A stretch of DNA of 64,000 nt from Microvelia longipes (GCA_018340805.1 JACMZG010001911.1:54950974-55014973), one strand, 5' to 3'; counted from the stretch's first letter, positions 47,815-59,752 are shown. Notes: generated by a model not told the origin, from the sequence alone. Numbers and translations are program-made.

Positions 47815-50800
47815 GATAAACCCAGTGTAAATAGGAGCTTGCCTTACGTTGATATAAGTATAGAAAAAATTAGTGTTGAAGCGTTAGTCGATTCTGGGAG
47901 TCAAGTAACTTGTCTGCAAGAAGAGTTCTTTTATAATAATTTCAGTGAAGATAAAACTATCTGTAGGTTACCAGTAAAAGGAATTACCGTCCGAGGAGCT
48001 GCAACGAAAAAACCTTATAAAGTAAAGGAACAAGTGTTCCTGGAGATTAAATTAGGAGAGTCAGTTTTTACTGTAAACTTTTTAATTGTGCCTAAGCTTA
48101 CTGCCACTTGTATCATAGGCGTTGATGTCTTACATTCCATTAAAGGGAGTATTGATTTTGAAAAGAAGATTTTGGCTTTTAGTAACGCGACTGGAAATGA
48201 TAGCGTGAATTTTCAACTACAAAAACAAAAAGAAGAAATATCTATTAGTGGTTTAGATACTCACAAGTTAGGATACCAACCCATAAATGCTAGTTCTCAT
48301 ACTACTGAAGAGGAAATTACAAGAGCCGTCGAAGAAGCGAAAAAATTAACATCAAGTCAACGTAAAATGGTACATGAGTTACTTTGTGAATTTAAAGATA
48401 TTTTTGAGAATCGAGTTGGATGCATTGCTGCATATACCCACAAATTAAAAGTGGAAGAAAACACACACCGTTCTATTATCGAAATTACCCCATACCATTC
48501 GCTCACTACGACAAGGCCGAGCAGGAAATCCAGCGAATGTTAAGAGAAGGAGTGATAGAGGAATCTGACAGCTCTTACGTTAATCCTGTGTTGTTACCAT
48601 TAAGAAGGACAATACTGCCAGAGTGTGCCTTGATGCCAGATATTTAAATTCAAAATCTGCCTCCCATGATCGTCCTCCTACATTGGAAATGGTGTTTCAA
48701 AAATGTGAAAACACTAAATATTTAAGTACAGTTGATATGGTTTTCATTCTGGCATATACCACTGAGAGAGTCAGACCGTAAATACACAGCATTTGTTTTC
48801 AAAGGAAAAACTTACCATTATTGCAGAGTACCCTATGGTTTAAAGTCCAGCCTTTCAGCCCTAATTCGTGGTTTAGGAAAAGTCATACCTAAATATTTAG
48901 AACCAAATCTAATTCAGTATGTTGATGATATTTTATTGCTTTCTCCTTCGTTTCTACACCATTTGAAAATTCTTCGAGCATTGTTTACATGTTTTAGAAA
49001 GCACAACGTGACTATAAAGCTAAGTAAATCTAATTTCTTTAGAGAACAAATTAACTATTTAGGATATGTCATCAGTAATAATGGAGTAAAACCTGATCCG
49101 GACAAAGTAAAAGCTATCAAGGAGTTCCCGTCACCACAAAATAAGAAGGACCTTAGAGGATTTATCGGGTTAGTCATGTTTTATAGCCGATTCACTAAAG
49201 AACTTGCTCATGGCATTAGCGGTTTTAACCACCTACTAAAGAAGGATGTAAGATGGAAATGGGACAGCAGTTGTCAACAGGCATTTAAACAAGTAAAAGA
49301 ACTATTTTCTGAGGAAATTCAATTGAACCACCCTAATTTTGAAAAACCTTTCTATGTCCATGCTGATGCTAGTGGACGAGCCGTGGGAGCAAGCTTATCT
49401 CAAAAAGACTCTGAAGGAAACCTTAAAGTTGTTGCTTTAGCTTCGAGACTCCTCAAGCCTGCGGAACTTACTTACTCGATCACAGAGCTTGAACTTTTAG
49501 CCTGCATTTTTGCCATAAGAAAATTTTATACTTGGCTAGCTCACTCCACTTTTTATATGTTAACTGACCATAAAGGGTTAACATATATTCATTCATGCAA
49601 AAACCCATCTGCTAGAGTGGCTAGATGGCTGCAATTTTTGCAGTCCCTCGACTGCAAATTTGAGTATGTCCAAGGAAAACTCAACACAGGAGCCGACGTC
49701 CTTAGTAGACAGATAAAAGATGCGAGCCCTCAGGAGCCGCAAATTTTGTTATCAACGTCTTAACAGACCTGGATGAATATGAGTTCCTTGATAATATAGA
49801 AGACTACCAAAGAAATGATGATTTTTGCCTCAAAGTTATCGTTAATATTGACGAGTATGAACATTATGAAATGTGTAACGGCATATTATATGTCCTCCAA
49901 AATGGTAGAAGGAAACTTGTGATACCCGAGAAAATTATCAACAAATTGATTCACCGATCACATATTGAATTTTGCCACTACGGTACCAACAAATGTTTTA
50001 AAACATTATCTGAGGCATTCTATTGTAGGAATTTGAAAAAACATATCATCAATTTTATTACGAGATGTCACACATGCCAGATAAGTAAAGATTCCAACCG
50101 GACACACCATGCTGACTGGACAAGCATTATCCTACCAAACCAGGTGAGATAGTCTCTGCCGATTTCTACGGACCTCTTGTGCCAGGTAGGAGCAACATCA
50201 GATATATGTTTGTCATTGTGGACAATTTTTCTAAATATGTCAAATTATACCCTATTTATAAGGAAACGACACACTATGCGATCAAGTGCATTCAAAATTA
50301 TTTTGCTGAGGTAAATAAGTTTAAAGTTTTGTTGACCGATAATGGTACACAACTTACCTCACATAAGTTTAAACGTTTTCTACAGGAAAATCAAGTTAAA
50401 CATATCCTGACACCAGTTCGGCATCCACAGTGCAATCTCGCTGAAAGAATTAATAAGAATTTAGGAAATTGTTTTAGAACTCTCGTGGCTAATAAACATG
50501 GATCATGGCTCACTGTTGTGCAGGATATAGAGAAGACTATGAATGAAACCTTTCACTCTATCATCAAATGTACACCTCATTACGCTCAGTTTAAGAGAAG
50601 ACCCTCCAGGAAATGGGACGAGCACTTGATTCACCCACCACCTTTAAGTGAGGGAGTTTCGGACCAACAAATAGAGGATAACATTAGACAAGCTTCCTTA
50701 AAACGTAATCAACGTCACAACGAGGGAAAAGTCTCAAAGTACTTCCAGCCTGATGATCTGGTACTTGTTAGAGCTTTACAAGTCAGTGACGCCGAAAGTG

Positions 50801-50966
50801 GAATTACAGGAAAATTTCTAATGAAGGTCCTTTTATCATCCGTGCTGATTCCAGACACCCTATTTATATCTTAGTTGATGAAGAGGGTCGTATTAAAGGT
50901 AGGTTTCATGTTTCTATGATTAAGTCATATAAGAAAGCTGTACCCTATACTCCTCCTGAATTTTGA
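47815..50966 (+). pseudogene. pol: Pol of gypsy copy 2 (PR-RT-RH-IN)
   Basis: Open segments: protease and early RT 47839-48543; RT from the FWHIPL block through RNase H 48732-49763, containing YVDD at 48918-48929; integrase zinc site 49871-50152; integrase core 50179-50874 with ADFYGPL, LTDNGTQL and ERINKN (the D, D, E positions). The C-terminus resumes in another frame to TPPEF and a stop at about 50964. Frame breaks shared with copy 1 lie near 48610 and 50115. Private breaks lie near 48465, 48663, 48740, 49740 and 50820. Confidence 0.93.
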
Positions 50967-51228
50967 GAAGAGCCAAGTTGTGTATATTTAGTGTGCGTGT
51001 ATATATGTTTTACAGACAAGAATAAATCAATTCATAGAATTGTTGTATATATCTTAAATTTAGTTGTGTATCGGTTTATTAAAGCTGTTTTTCTCTCATT
51101 TTTTTTATAGAATCTTAATTTTTCTTATACGGGAAATAAATAATATAATTATATAGAAGTTAATTGTAATATTTTGACTTAAAATTTTTTTTTGAGAAAA
51201 AATTTTGAAAAAAAAAGATAGAGGAATA

Positions 51229-53254
51229 TGTAGTGTCCTAGGGAACCTGTAAATATATGATACGTGGTACATGTACTTACCTGTAAGTGTCCTGAGCTTA
51301 ACTATTTACTTATTTTATCATTAAAAGGGTGAGAATAAATAGTATATTTTTCAGATTAGTATTTTAAGTAAACTTGTAGTGTAAAATTTTGAGTTTTTTA
51401 AATTCCGTAACGTCATAACCTGTAACTTTGAAACCTCTCTGTTTACATTTTCGATACATTTTGTACGAAATTATATAAATCGCATTTTATCCTTTTTACT
51501 GTAATATCATAGCATATATAGATTAAATTAATTGTGTAAAATTTTTATTTTAGTAGGTAATAACATTTTATTTTGACTTAAAATTTATTTTTTTTTAATT
51601 CTTAGCGTCCGTCTGCATCTGTTCGAGCTGGTTTGATTTGCTGCAGCGGTTTGGTCCACCAGTCGTTAATTTCTGTCGTTTTTAGATTATTTTCTTGTAA
51701 TTCTGTTACGTCTGGACATTCCTTCCCTATTTTTTTATATAGCAGGGTTCGAGATAGCACCGTTGTGTCTTTTCTAATTTAAAATTGATAGTTTGTCGTC
51801 TATTCGGCTGTTCTACCGGTTTGTGGTGATCTAGGAACCACTTGATAGTGTCGAGTTGAAAAATGGCCGGCGTTGAAGCCAGTTTATTGCTCAGTTTTTT
51901 TTAATTAAAATTATGTAATTTGTCACCACTGGAAGATTTTGATGCTTAAACTTTGCTGTTAATAAACTTAGGTAAGTGATACTGTATCAATCTTTTAAGA
52001 ATTTCAGGATTTCTTGGCAAAAAATTTTTGTTACTTGATCGTACCGGCGTGTACGGGCCATGTAAGAGGCTAAGTTTTTTTCAAGTTTCCCGTCTTATTA
52101 TATTTACTTTAGCTTAAAACATACTTTATATGCCCTAAGTACCTGCTATTCGACCATAATTTCAGACTTTTACTTGATTTTGTCGAGTTTTCCCACTTTA
52201 CACTTGGTCACCAGTGTGAGTGGAGGGGATGAGCTACTCGTCTTCAGGATTATATCAGTTTTATTTTGTGCATACATGTACCTTATCTTTGGGATTGTCT
52301 GGTTATTTCAGGGAGAAGTATTTCAGAGTTTGCGGATAGGTGAAGTCTTGCGTAGAGGTGCGTTCGAGCACCAGTAAGCTGAGGGGTTTGGGCCGTTCCA
52401 GGCAGTATTTACGATTATCTTGACGTAAGTCTCTTTTGTATTAGTTCTTCCTCCTATGTTGTGATGATATTAGTAGTGTGTGGTTTCGACCTGTTTACCT
52501 ACGCACCCTTAGATGGTTATGATGTGTTTACTGATGCGTTCCGTCCACCTGTTTTAGGTGCCGTTATTCACTATTGGGATTTTAAGTTGTTGAATTTGGA
52601 TGAAAGCAGAAACAACCTTACTGGCCAGGACCTACAATTGTTCCAAAACTATATAATTAATATTTATGATTCTCTATCCAACGTCTGGTCAACGATCAAC
52701 GTAAATTATGATAAAATCTCATTTAGGGTTTTAAATCTTTATGACAAGGTAGGACCTCGTAGCGACGATTCAACTCCCCTCCCTACGAGGCCCCTCCCGC
52801 TCTTGTACATAAGAGTATTAAGCTAACTTTGTTTTTATTTTTGAAAGAGATATTTTGTTGCTCGCTCGCCTAGAATTAAGTTTAAAAATTATATATATTT
52901 TGAGAGGTCACTTCCTGGGTTCTCTTTCGTATGCAAAGAGAACACTCAGGTAAGAGATTTATGTTGAGAGGTAATGGTTCTCATATAAAAATAAACTCAA
53001 AACAACTTGTTGTATAAAATTTTATTATTATTATATAAGTATGGAAGAAAATGATATATTTTTGTATTTGAATCAAAAAATTATAAATAGTTGAGTTTAT
53101 TTGAAATTGAAACTTGTTTGTTTGTTTTTCTTTAATTCTATGGTTAGTATTACCCTTCCTGAATACACAGCGACTATGAAAATGATCCCTCAGATTCAAA
53201 AGTCAGGCTGTTGCCCTATGGCTGTTATACCAGCTCAGATGCTTATACATCACA
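51229..53254 (+). repeat. 3' LTR, gypsy copy 2
   Basis: Follows the same AGATAGAGGAATA purine tract. Near-identical to 38900-40917. Confidence 0.95.
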
Positions 53255-53258
53255 ACGT

Positions 53259-53870
53259 ATACATACAAATGTATACACGCACACTCACACGTTCATACAT
53301 ACCCAAACTAACATCTATAAACATAAAAATATTACAACATAAATTAATATTACAATACAAACCAAAAGGGTTTTTTTTACACAATTTTTATCACATACTT
53401 AACAACATTAATTTAACAATTTTTTAATTTGTATATTCATTTTATTTATTTTTTTTATCGTTAATCAAATATATAAATAAAATAAAAGGGATATCAGTAA
53501 CAAAAAACTGAGCTTTTGAGCTGTTCAAATTTAATATTATGATAGATTATTTTCATATTATCAAACCGTATCTCCAACATACTAATTTATATTATAGAAC
53601 CATAAAAACGTATCCACCCATACGCTTACCTGGTTTTAAAAAAGAAATGTATAATTTAGAACAAATAAACGTAAGAGCCTCTGTATCAATCTAATAAAAT
53701 GGAGATACAAAACATGTGAAAAGTGGGAAGGGGTCCGGTATCGGCACTTTGAGTTTGTGATCGAGACTGACTGCATTTAACTCTCACTCGTCGGGATGTA
53801 TGCATCTTATATTTTTATTTAGGTCCAATTGGACGGAACCTAATCTCGTTACAAGGGTAAACAAAACTTT
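53259..53870. repeat. Right flank of gypsy copy 2, duplicate of 40922-41538
   Basis: Same sequence as the flank of copy 1, with a few indels. Here it continues into new sequence after AACTTTTATA. Confidence 0.95.
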
Positions 53871-54035
53871 TATAATGATTCCTTTTCTGGTCACTGCATA
53901 TAAAAGTTTGTAGGTCAATTCCACTCATAATTTTGTTTCTTAAAGTTTTATACATTCTGTCTGGCGTCATAATGCCAAATACGTTACCCGTATCTCTTGA
54001 AATTTCAAGGGGCGGGTTTGCATATACATTTTTTA
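53818..54035 (-). other. Unrecognised coding-like fragment
   Basis: The - strand is open for about 70 codons between stops, containing IMTPDRMYKTLRNKIMSG and KSFVYPCNEIRFRPIGPK. Composition looks protein-like rather than random AT-rich translation. I do not recognise it. It lies close to the DNA polymerase B fragment on the same strand and could belong to the same element. The 3' end of this frame reaches into the duplicated flank. Confidence 0.35.
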
Positions 54036-54077
54036 CTTAAAAACGGCTTAAAAACTAAATAATTTATTTAATTCGCT

Positions 54078-54650
54078 CACAAGTTATTATTTCTTTGTGT
54101 AGTCCGCTGTCTGACGTTTTTTTAATAAAAAAGACATTGCCAGAATATTTCTGACCAGAATGCGGATTCTAAAAGAAAGGCGCTAATCTCATTAGGGACT
54201 GCCTATTTACAGCCAATGTTCCAAAGAGATACAGCCAATGTATCGTTCCAAAGAGCCTTGTTTGCCTCTATCAATTTTTTTTTGACACTTCTACAGAGAT
54301 CTTTTCCTATTTTTGACAACACTGGAGTATTATATCATCGAAAAGCTATTAATTTGCTATTAATTTGCACAAGTTATTATTTCTTTGTGTAGTCCACTGT
54401 CTGACGTTTTTTTAATAAAAAAGACATTGCCAGAATATTTCTGACCAGAATGCGGATTCTAAAAGAAAGGCGCTAATCTCATTAGGGACTGCCTATTTAC
54501 AGCCAATGTTCCAAAGAGATACAGCCATGTATCGTTCCAAAGAGCCTTGTTTGCCTCTATCAATTTTTTTTTGACACTTCTACAGAGATCTTTTCCTATT
54601 TTTGACAACACTGGAGTATTATATCATCGAAAAGCTATTAATTTGCTTGC
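54078..54650. repeat. 290-bp direct tandem duplication
   Basis: 54078-54367 and 54368-54650 are nearly identical (CACAAGTTATTATTTCTTTG start), differing at about two positions plus the junction TTGCTATTAATTTGC. The near identity means the duplication is very recent or an assembly product. Confidence 0.93.
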
Positions 54651-54938
54651 GTTATTCAAATTTATTTTCTGGTAATGAGCCAAGGTTGTGGAGTCTTCCG
54701 TTAGTTCATCCAGTCCAAGTTTTACAGCCTTTCTCGGAGTTGGGAGTACATAATCTATATCTTTAGTACTAATTCCTTCCGGCATAATGATTCTTAGTTT
54801 TTTTCGCGCAATCTAATAAGTCTTGACGCATTACAACTTTCTTTACTACAGCTGTTTAAACTAATTTGATCTTTTTTAAAATTGGTCTTCGTTCTGAATA
54901 AAGCTGTCGGTGTCTTTATTTGCCTTGCTTTAGCTAAG
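54651..54938 (-). other. Coding-like - strand sequence, unrecognised
   Basis: Between about 54655 and 54815 the - strand reads MPEGISTKDIDYVLPTP and LGLDELTEDSTTLAHYQK without stops. It lies immediately 3' of the polymerase fragment. No family recognised. Confidence 0.35.
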
Positions 54939-55202
54939 GCGAATAAGTGTACATATAATCTCGAATAAGGAAAATCCTGTCATAACCGCTTAAATTATGA
55001 AATGTAACTGGTAAAAATTTGGGTTCTTGATATTTTAAATTGCACCTGTTATGTGCTACACCCTATCCTTTTTGTAGGGTGATTATGGTCCGTGACCTTA
55101 ATTAGCATTTGAATTCCAAAATTATTTCCTATGTTAAAGGATCCACCGTTAGATTGATTTCATACACTTCTTTAACCTCTCGAGCTATGTTTTCAAGGTA
55201 TA
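54939..55202 (-). pseudogene. Polinton/adintovirus-type DNA polymerase B fragment
   Basis: In two - strand frames it carries LENIAREVKEVYEINLT, then the zinc/HNH-like block VTDHNHPT...[10 protein letters not shown], then [13 protein letters not shown]. The HNH-like block (His and Cys pairs) followed by the FHNLSGYD exonuclease motif is what I know from protein-primed family B DNA polymerases of Polinton/Maverick elements and related adintoviruses; FHNLSGYD corresponds to an ExoII-type motif. About 90 codons remain, with a stop/frameshift at about 55060 and a probable deletion at about 55135. No palm domain was found in the window. A linear-plasmid-type polymerase is an alternative source. Confidence 0.65.
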
Positions 55203-55454
55203 ATAACAAAGTCAGAACCACTACACTATAGGAAAGTGGCCTATAAAGGCAGTTTTCAGCTGCCTTTAAATACCTAGCCTAACATATTAAAAAATAACTT
55301 ATTGCCTTGTGAAGTTGATACGGCATTGTATATTTTTGATTAGGGTCTGGCTGACTTGTTGGAATTAACTAAGCAAAGTTCAAGACATCCAATCGTCGTT
55401 CTGGTAGGATGATAGCCAAAAACATAGGTTGAAGCTCATATCAGAGATTTAGCG

Positions 55455-56045
55455 TAGTCTTGAATCAGACGTTAGGCGAAGGTTCACTTTACACTCAAAA
55501 TAATAAAGTAATAACTGTTCTCGGGAGTAGGTTAAAACTAAAACTTAATTTACAAAGCAGGAAAAAAAAACTGAAACAACAATCAAGTACAAGCAAAGCA
55601 GCAAACGGTTTTTCTTTTTCAAGAACTTGAAACTTACAGATTTGAGAAATTTTGACAAATTGTTGTTTGTATCAAATCTAATAAGAGGATATTGTGACCT
55701 GTTTTTAAATACTGTTTCATACGGTGTAAGGCCATCTTAGTCTGACCTGGATCCCACTTTAGTTAAAATCTTTGAATCGGTTTCTTCTTTTCATAGGGCT
55801 GGCCACAAGTTTTATGAACGTGTATCGGTTTGTAAAGTTAGGCTGCAGACATCGTACTTTCCTTGTCGCTGGCTAAGCAAGCTAGCGCGAATCTATATTC
55901 TATAAATAAATAATCTTCTATGAAGAATACTAATATAATTAAAAAACTTGTAAAAGAAAATTTGATCTTGACAAAAGAACTAATGACAATGCAAAAAATA
56001 ATAAATAAATAAATAAATTAAGTCAAAATACATCACGACATAACA
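55455..56045 (-). repeat. Possible 3' LTR of the BEL/Pao element
   Basis: After the end of the BEL integrase, the - strand begins TGTTATGTCGTGATG at 56045. TGTTATGT is a common BEL/Pao LTR start, from memory. The distal end near 55455 is a guess because no second LTR exists in the window for comparison. Confidence 0.35.
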
Positions 56046-56099
56046 GAACTTCATGGCTTCTCGTCGGGGATCGAACCTTATTGTGTCCTGTCTTCACTA

Positions 56100-56760
56100 G
56101 GTATTATAACGACTATTTTAGCAACTGATGTTTCTATGAATTTGTTATTGCCAAATCGCAAATCGACTTTCCTTACTATTCCATCAGGACTAGATGATGT
56201 TTTAACCACTACTGCTAATGGCTATTGATTTCTTGGCATTGTATCGTCTTCCACAATAACGATATCGCCGATTTGGACATTCCTTCTGTTCCTTGTCCAT
56301 TTTTCTCTCTTTTGAAGATTGCTTAGATATTCCTTCCTCCATCTGGCCCAGAATTCTTCTGCCATATGCTGGATTATTCTCCATCTTTTCTTAATATATT
56401 CTTTGCAATCTTCAAAAACTCCAGGTGGAGATCGAATCGGTCGTGCGTTAAACAGAATGGCATGATTTGGAGTGAGTGGTTCTAACGAATCAGGATCCTG
56501 AGTGTTGTTCACAGCTAAAGGTCTTCCGTTAACTATACTTTCCGCTTCACTAAAAAAGGTTCCCAGACAATCATCAGTTAGCAGGCCTGGATGATCTGCC
56601 AGCATTACTTCTAAGATTTCCTTTACGGAGCCTATTAGCCTTTCTACTACGCCATTCATGTGACTGGCCTTTGGTGGGTTAAAGGTCCAAAGGAAACTAC
56701 AGGATTGGGTTAGAGTGTATCTTGAAACAGCTTCTCTATCAACTTCTTTGAGAGCCTGGA
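56100..56760 (-). pseudogene. BEL/Pao integrase C-terminus
   Basis: The - strand reads LTQSCSFLWTFNPPKASHMN, then GVVERLIGSVKEIL with the catalytic-Glu position kept. Next come the typical tail blocks LEPLTPNHAILF, RWRIIQHMAEEFWARWRKEY and VQIGDIVIVEDD. An in-frame TAG at 56222-56224 replaces a codon where tryptophan is usual in PRNxW; coding similarity continues past it to about 56110 (IVRKVDLRFGNNKF). Upstream (toward higher coordinates) it is cut off by an AT-rich tract at 56760-56815. The rest of the pol gene is missing. Confidence 0.85.
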
Positions 56761-56819
56761 TTATATTATAATATATATTATATTATTATTAATAATAATA
56801 TAATATCCAATTTCTCGTA

Positions 56820-57212
56820 TTAAATGATCTTGATTTGATTAAAAACTTCTTTTAACCATCCCCTTGTAAATGTATTGTGGGCCTCCAGATTGCCTCGCCT
56901 AATGTGCCCATGGAAGTTTTTCGACTTACCTTTCAATTCAGGACCCAGTATAATTCTTTTTAGGATAGCAGTGTTACATTTGAATAAAGTATACCACGCC
57001 AATTTATTTTAATATTATATTCATTCAATCTTTCTAAGACTAATTTTAACCGGAAGAGACACTCGGCCCTATCTTTTCCCGCTATAATATACCAATATAA
57101 TCAGCTATAGATTCTCCTGGCAACTGGTTACGTCTATTAAACTTATATCGTTCTGAAATAATTAAGGTTTTTGGGTTAAAATGACTTGTAAGAATACTGA
57201 CCAAATCTTCAA
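56820..57212 (-). pseudogene. Gypsy gag plus RT scraps
   Basis: The - strand block SFEDLVSILTSHFNPKTLII, then SERYKFNRRNQLPGESIADY (57091-57212), matches a gypsy gag core. Directly after it, in another frame, comes FRLKLVLERLNEYNIKIN, which looks like a segment between RT motifs. A large internal deletion must join them. The remaining part to 56820 is open but not clearly assignable. Confidence 0.6.
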
Positions 57213-57509
57213 ACGACTTTCTAAATGAAGATCATCTACCACAAGCAGGAAGTGGCATGCTATGGAAAAGGCACCCATAATTTTCTCTGCCTCACTCATC
57301 CTATCTAGAGACAATTAATCTCTCACTCTGTCATCAAAGAAAGTCTTAGACATCATTGCAAAGCATGAAGCACTTAGACACTCATTCCAGTTTGTCGCAT
57401 CTTGTGTGGCTTGGATCATCAGAGGGTACAAACCATCTTCCTGAACTGCAGACATAGTTTTCATAAAACATATGAATCGAAGATTTGAATTCATATCTTC
57501 GTGTCATGT
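57213..57509. other. Degraded retroelement sequence
   Basis: The - strand shows a short open stretch (MKTMSAVQEDGLYPLMIQAT, about 57310-57465) that could be gag N-terminal sequence, but I cannot support a family assignment. Confidence 0.3.
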
Positions 57510-57883
57510 CCTATCCTTGGAGCCGATTTTATTGCACACTATAACCTCCTTATCGACCTCAAGGCGCAACAGTTGATAGATGTCCAAACAAAATTAAGAA
57601 TTTAGAAGAATTTAATTCTATGATTGCTCAGGCCATTTGTAGACCATCAGATAGCAACGGGGCCAGTCCACGGCATATGGTTCTTAAAAAGAACAACGCA
57701 TGGCGCCCTTGTGGTGATTATCGAGCTCTAAATGCAATTACAGTACCAGATAGATACCCACTGCCTCACATTCACGATTTAGCCCAAGGACTGCATGGAA
57801 AAACAATATTTTCTTCGCTGGACCTGACAAAAGCTTGTCACCAAACACCAGTCGAATACTTCTACACATACAATTGTTCATAA
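57510..57883 (+). pseudogene. Gypsy protease-end plus RT fragment
   Basis: [20 protein letters not shown] (protease C-terminal ILGADF block) is followed, after a stop and a deletion, by RT residues [39 protein letters not shown] and [12 protein letters not shown]. These are the first two RT motifs. It lies opposite in orientation to the gypsy scraps on its left. Probably a different or rearranged copy of the same type. Confidence 0.85.
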
Positions 57884-57998
57884 GCATTAATCCTTCTAAT
57901 CTTTCTTCGGACATTGTTCATCTTGAATAATCTTTAGTCTTTCTTAAAGTAGAAAACGATCTTTCTGCTGAACATACATCCGAGATACCTGCCTACTA
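57868..57998 (-). pseudogene. hAT transposase C-terminal (dimerisation) fragment
   Basis: The - strand reads SDVCSAERSFSTLRKTKDYS, a stop, then [14 protein letters not shown]. The SxERxFSxLRxxK...ERLxxLxLM pattern is the hATC dimerisation motif. One in-frame TGA interrupts it. Only about 40 codons remain. Confidence 0.75.
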
Positions 57999-59243
57999 CA
58001 GAGGTCGAGGGGAAACCAGGTACATATCTCATTCAGATGAATATGTACAGAGTTTCGGATATCGTGGGGCTTCCAAAGGATCAATGGTGGCGTCGGAGGA
58101 ATCTGAACATTCAGTATGTTGTCAACGAAGGCTCAGACATGGTACTTCAGCAGAGGTTGACGGCACTATTCCAACTCATTTAAACAACTCTGGAGAACCA
58201 CTCAAAAAAAAGGTCAGTTCCAAAAGAACTATTGGCGTGGTTCAACAAATACATAATCACGCCAGCTTCGTTAGCTTGTAGAAGCCGTCGTTATTTAAAA
58301 TTTCCCGCTGTTGACGTTGAGCTTCTTGAAAATATATATTATTATTTCTAGCGTATCTAGCTAGAACTAAAAAACGTCATCTCAATTCGTATATTGCTTT
58401 GTTTATTGATGTGTTAGATGAACTCATATTAGGATATATGTTACCAAATATTTTTTCAGCGCCATATTTTAAAGATAATCCACATGCTCCCACTTGTACA
58501 TGACGCTAATTTCCATCTCAGCTACACCGTGAAGTAAAGCTGGCGAAAACCCCAGGTTTGCACCAAGAAAAAGCAATACGGACCAATCAGAAACACAACG
58601 TGAAAATTCCCCTTAAATATTACGCAGTATCTTGAAAGGTGACTCAAACCTGAAAAAATGTGAAGAAACGAAAAGTTTTATAAATTATAATAATAGTTTA
58701 TTCATTTAGATGTAGTGAAATTCTTTATTTATTTTATAATTGTTTTATAAGACAATTTTAAAATATTTTTGTTACCATAGTAGGTTACAAAAAGCTACTA
58801 TGTATGAACTTACTAAAATAAACACGAAATGAATAATTCATTGAAAATAAAATAAAATATGTTGTAAGATGTACTAAATCAACAGAGAATGATGTTGAAC
58901 TGAAAATATAAGGATGATAATGTTCAATGTTTACAATGTTTTATTGTATATTTATATTTTTTTTAAATGTGTCAATCTTTCATCAATACTCAAGTATTGA
59001 ATACCTCAAAATAAATAAACTAAGTCCTGTAGGACTCTACAGTATATTTTTTCTCTACCGTTGTAAGTTCTAATCCTACCGTCTATGTCATGTTTAATAA
59101 TACACAAATTATAATAATACTAGTTGAATGATACACAGAAGTATTACAATGAATGCTCACATCCCAAATCATAGAGTCAATACAAAAAAAAAACACTAAA
59201 GGAAACTAAATATGGCCGTCATATTATAAAACAAATTTTAAAT
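57999..59243. other. AT-rich DNA, no gene supported
   Basis: An open stretch at 58084-58281 (+) has no recognisable motif and no splice context. The remainder is AT-rich without clear repeats. Confidence 0.35.
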
Positions 59244-59752
59244 AAATGTTGAAACTTCCTCCGATGTTTTTTATTTTTGTTCAGTTTCCTTTAAATTGAA
59301 GATCCTCAGCTTTTTTATGATCTATCAAATCGCAATACACTATGTAAGCATCAATATCTACCTGACTTAAAGCAATAATAAGTCTACGATTCCAAAGAAG
59401 ACAAGAGATATTACACTTTTGACGAAGCTTGTTTTATCTTTCCAGTTAAAAATAGTTTCAAAACAACAATTATTGCCTCCAGGTTATTAGTGACCAGGTT
59501 TTTTTTGTAAACATTCTGCAATAATTGTTGTTTAGAAACTATTTTTAACTGGAAAGATAAAACAAGCTTCGTCAAAAGTGTAATATCTCTGGTCTTCTTT
59601 GGAATCGTAGACTTATTATTGCTTTAAGTCAGGTAGATATTGATGCTTACATAGTGTATTGCGATTTGATGGATCATAAAAAAGCTGAGGATCTTCAATT
59701 TAAAGGAAACTGAACAAAAATAGAAAAAACACCGGAGGAAGTTTCAACATTT
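59244..59752. mobile_element. 510-bp fold-back element with ~233-bp arms
   Basis: The left arm 59244-59475 and right arm 59519-59752 are near-perfect inverted copies (AAATGTTGAAACTTCCTCCG outward, CAATTATTG / CAATAATTG inward) around a 43-base spacer. There is no ORF. It could be a snapback MITE or a palindromic read artefact. Confidence 0.93.

Larger units (their letters stand above)
43577..53258 (+). mobile_element. Ty3/gypsy LTR retrotransposon, copy 2, full-length
   Basis: Same family and same structure as copy 1: target duplication ACGT (43577-43580 and 53255-53258), 5' LTR 43581-45611, internal region, 3' LTR 51229-53254. Identical target duplication and identical flanks on both sides show it is the same insertion event as copy 1. 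Confidence 0.93.

Noticed and set aside
56041..56100. tRNA on the - strand suggested by GGTTCGATCCCCGACGAG
   Set aside because: Only a T-arm-like segment is present; it lies between the BEL coding end and its presumed LTR, with no D or anticodon arm.
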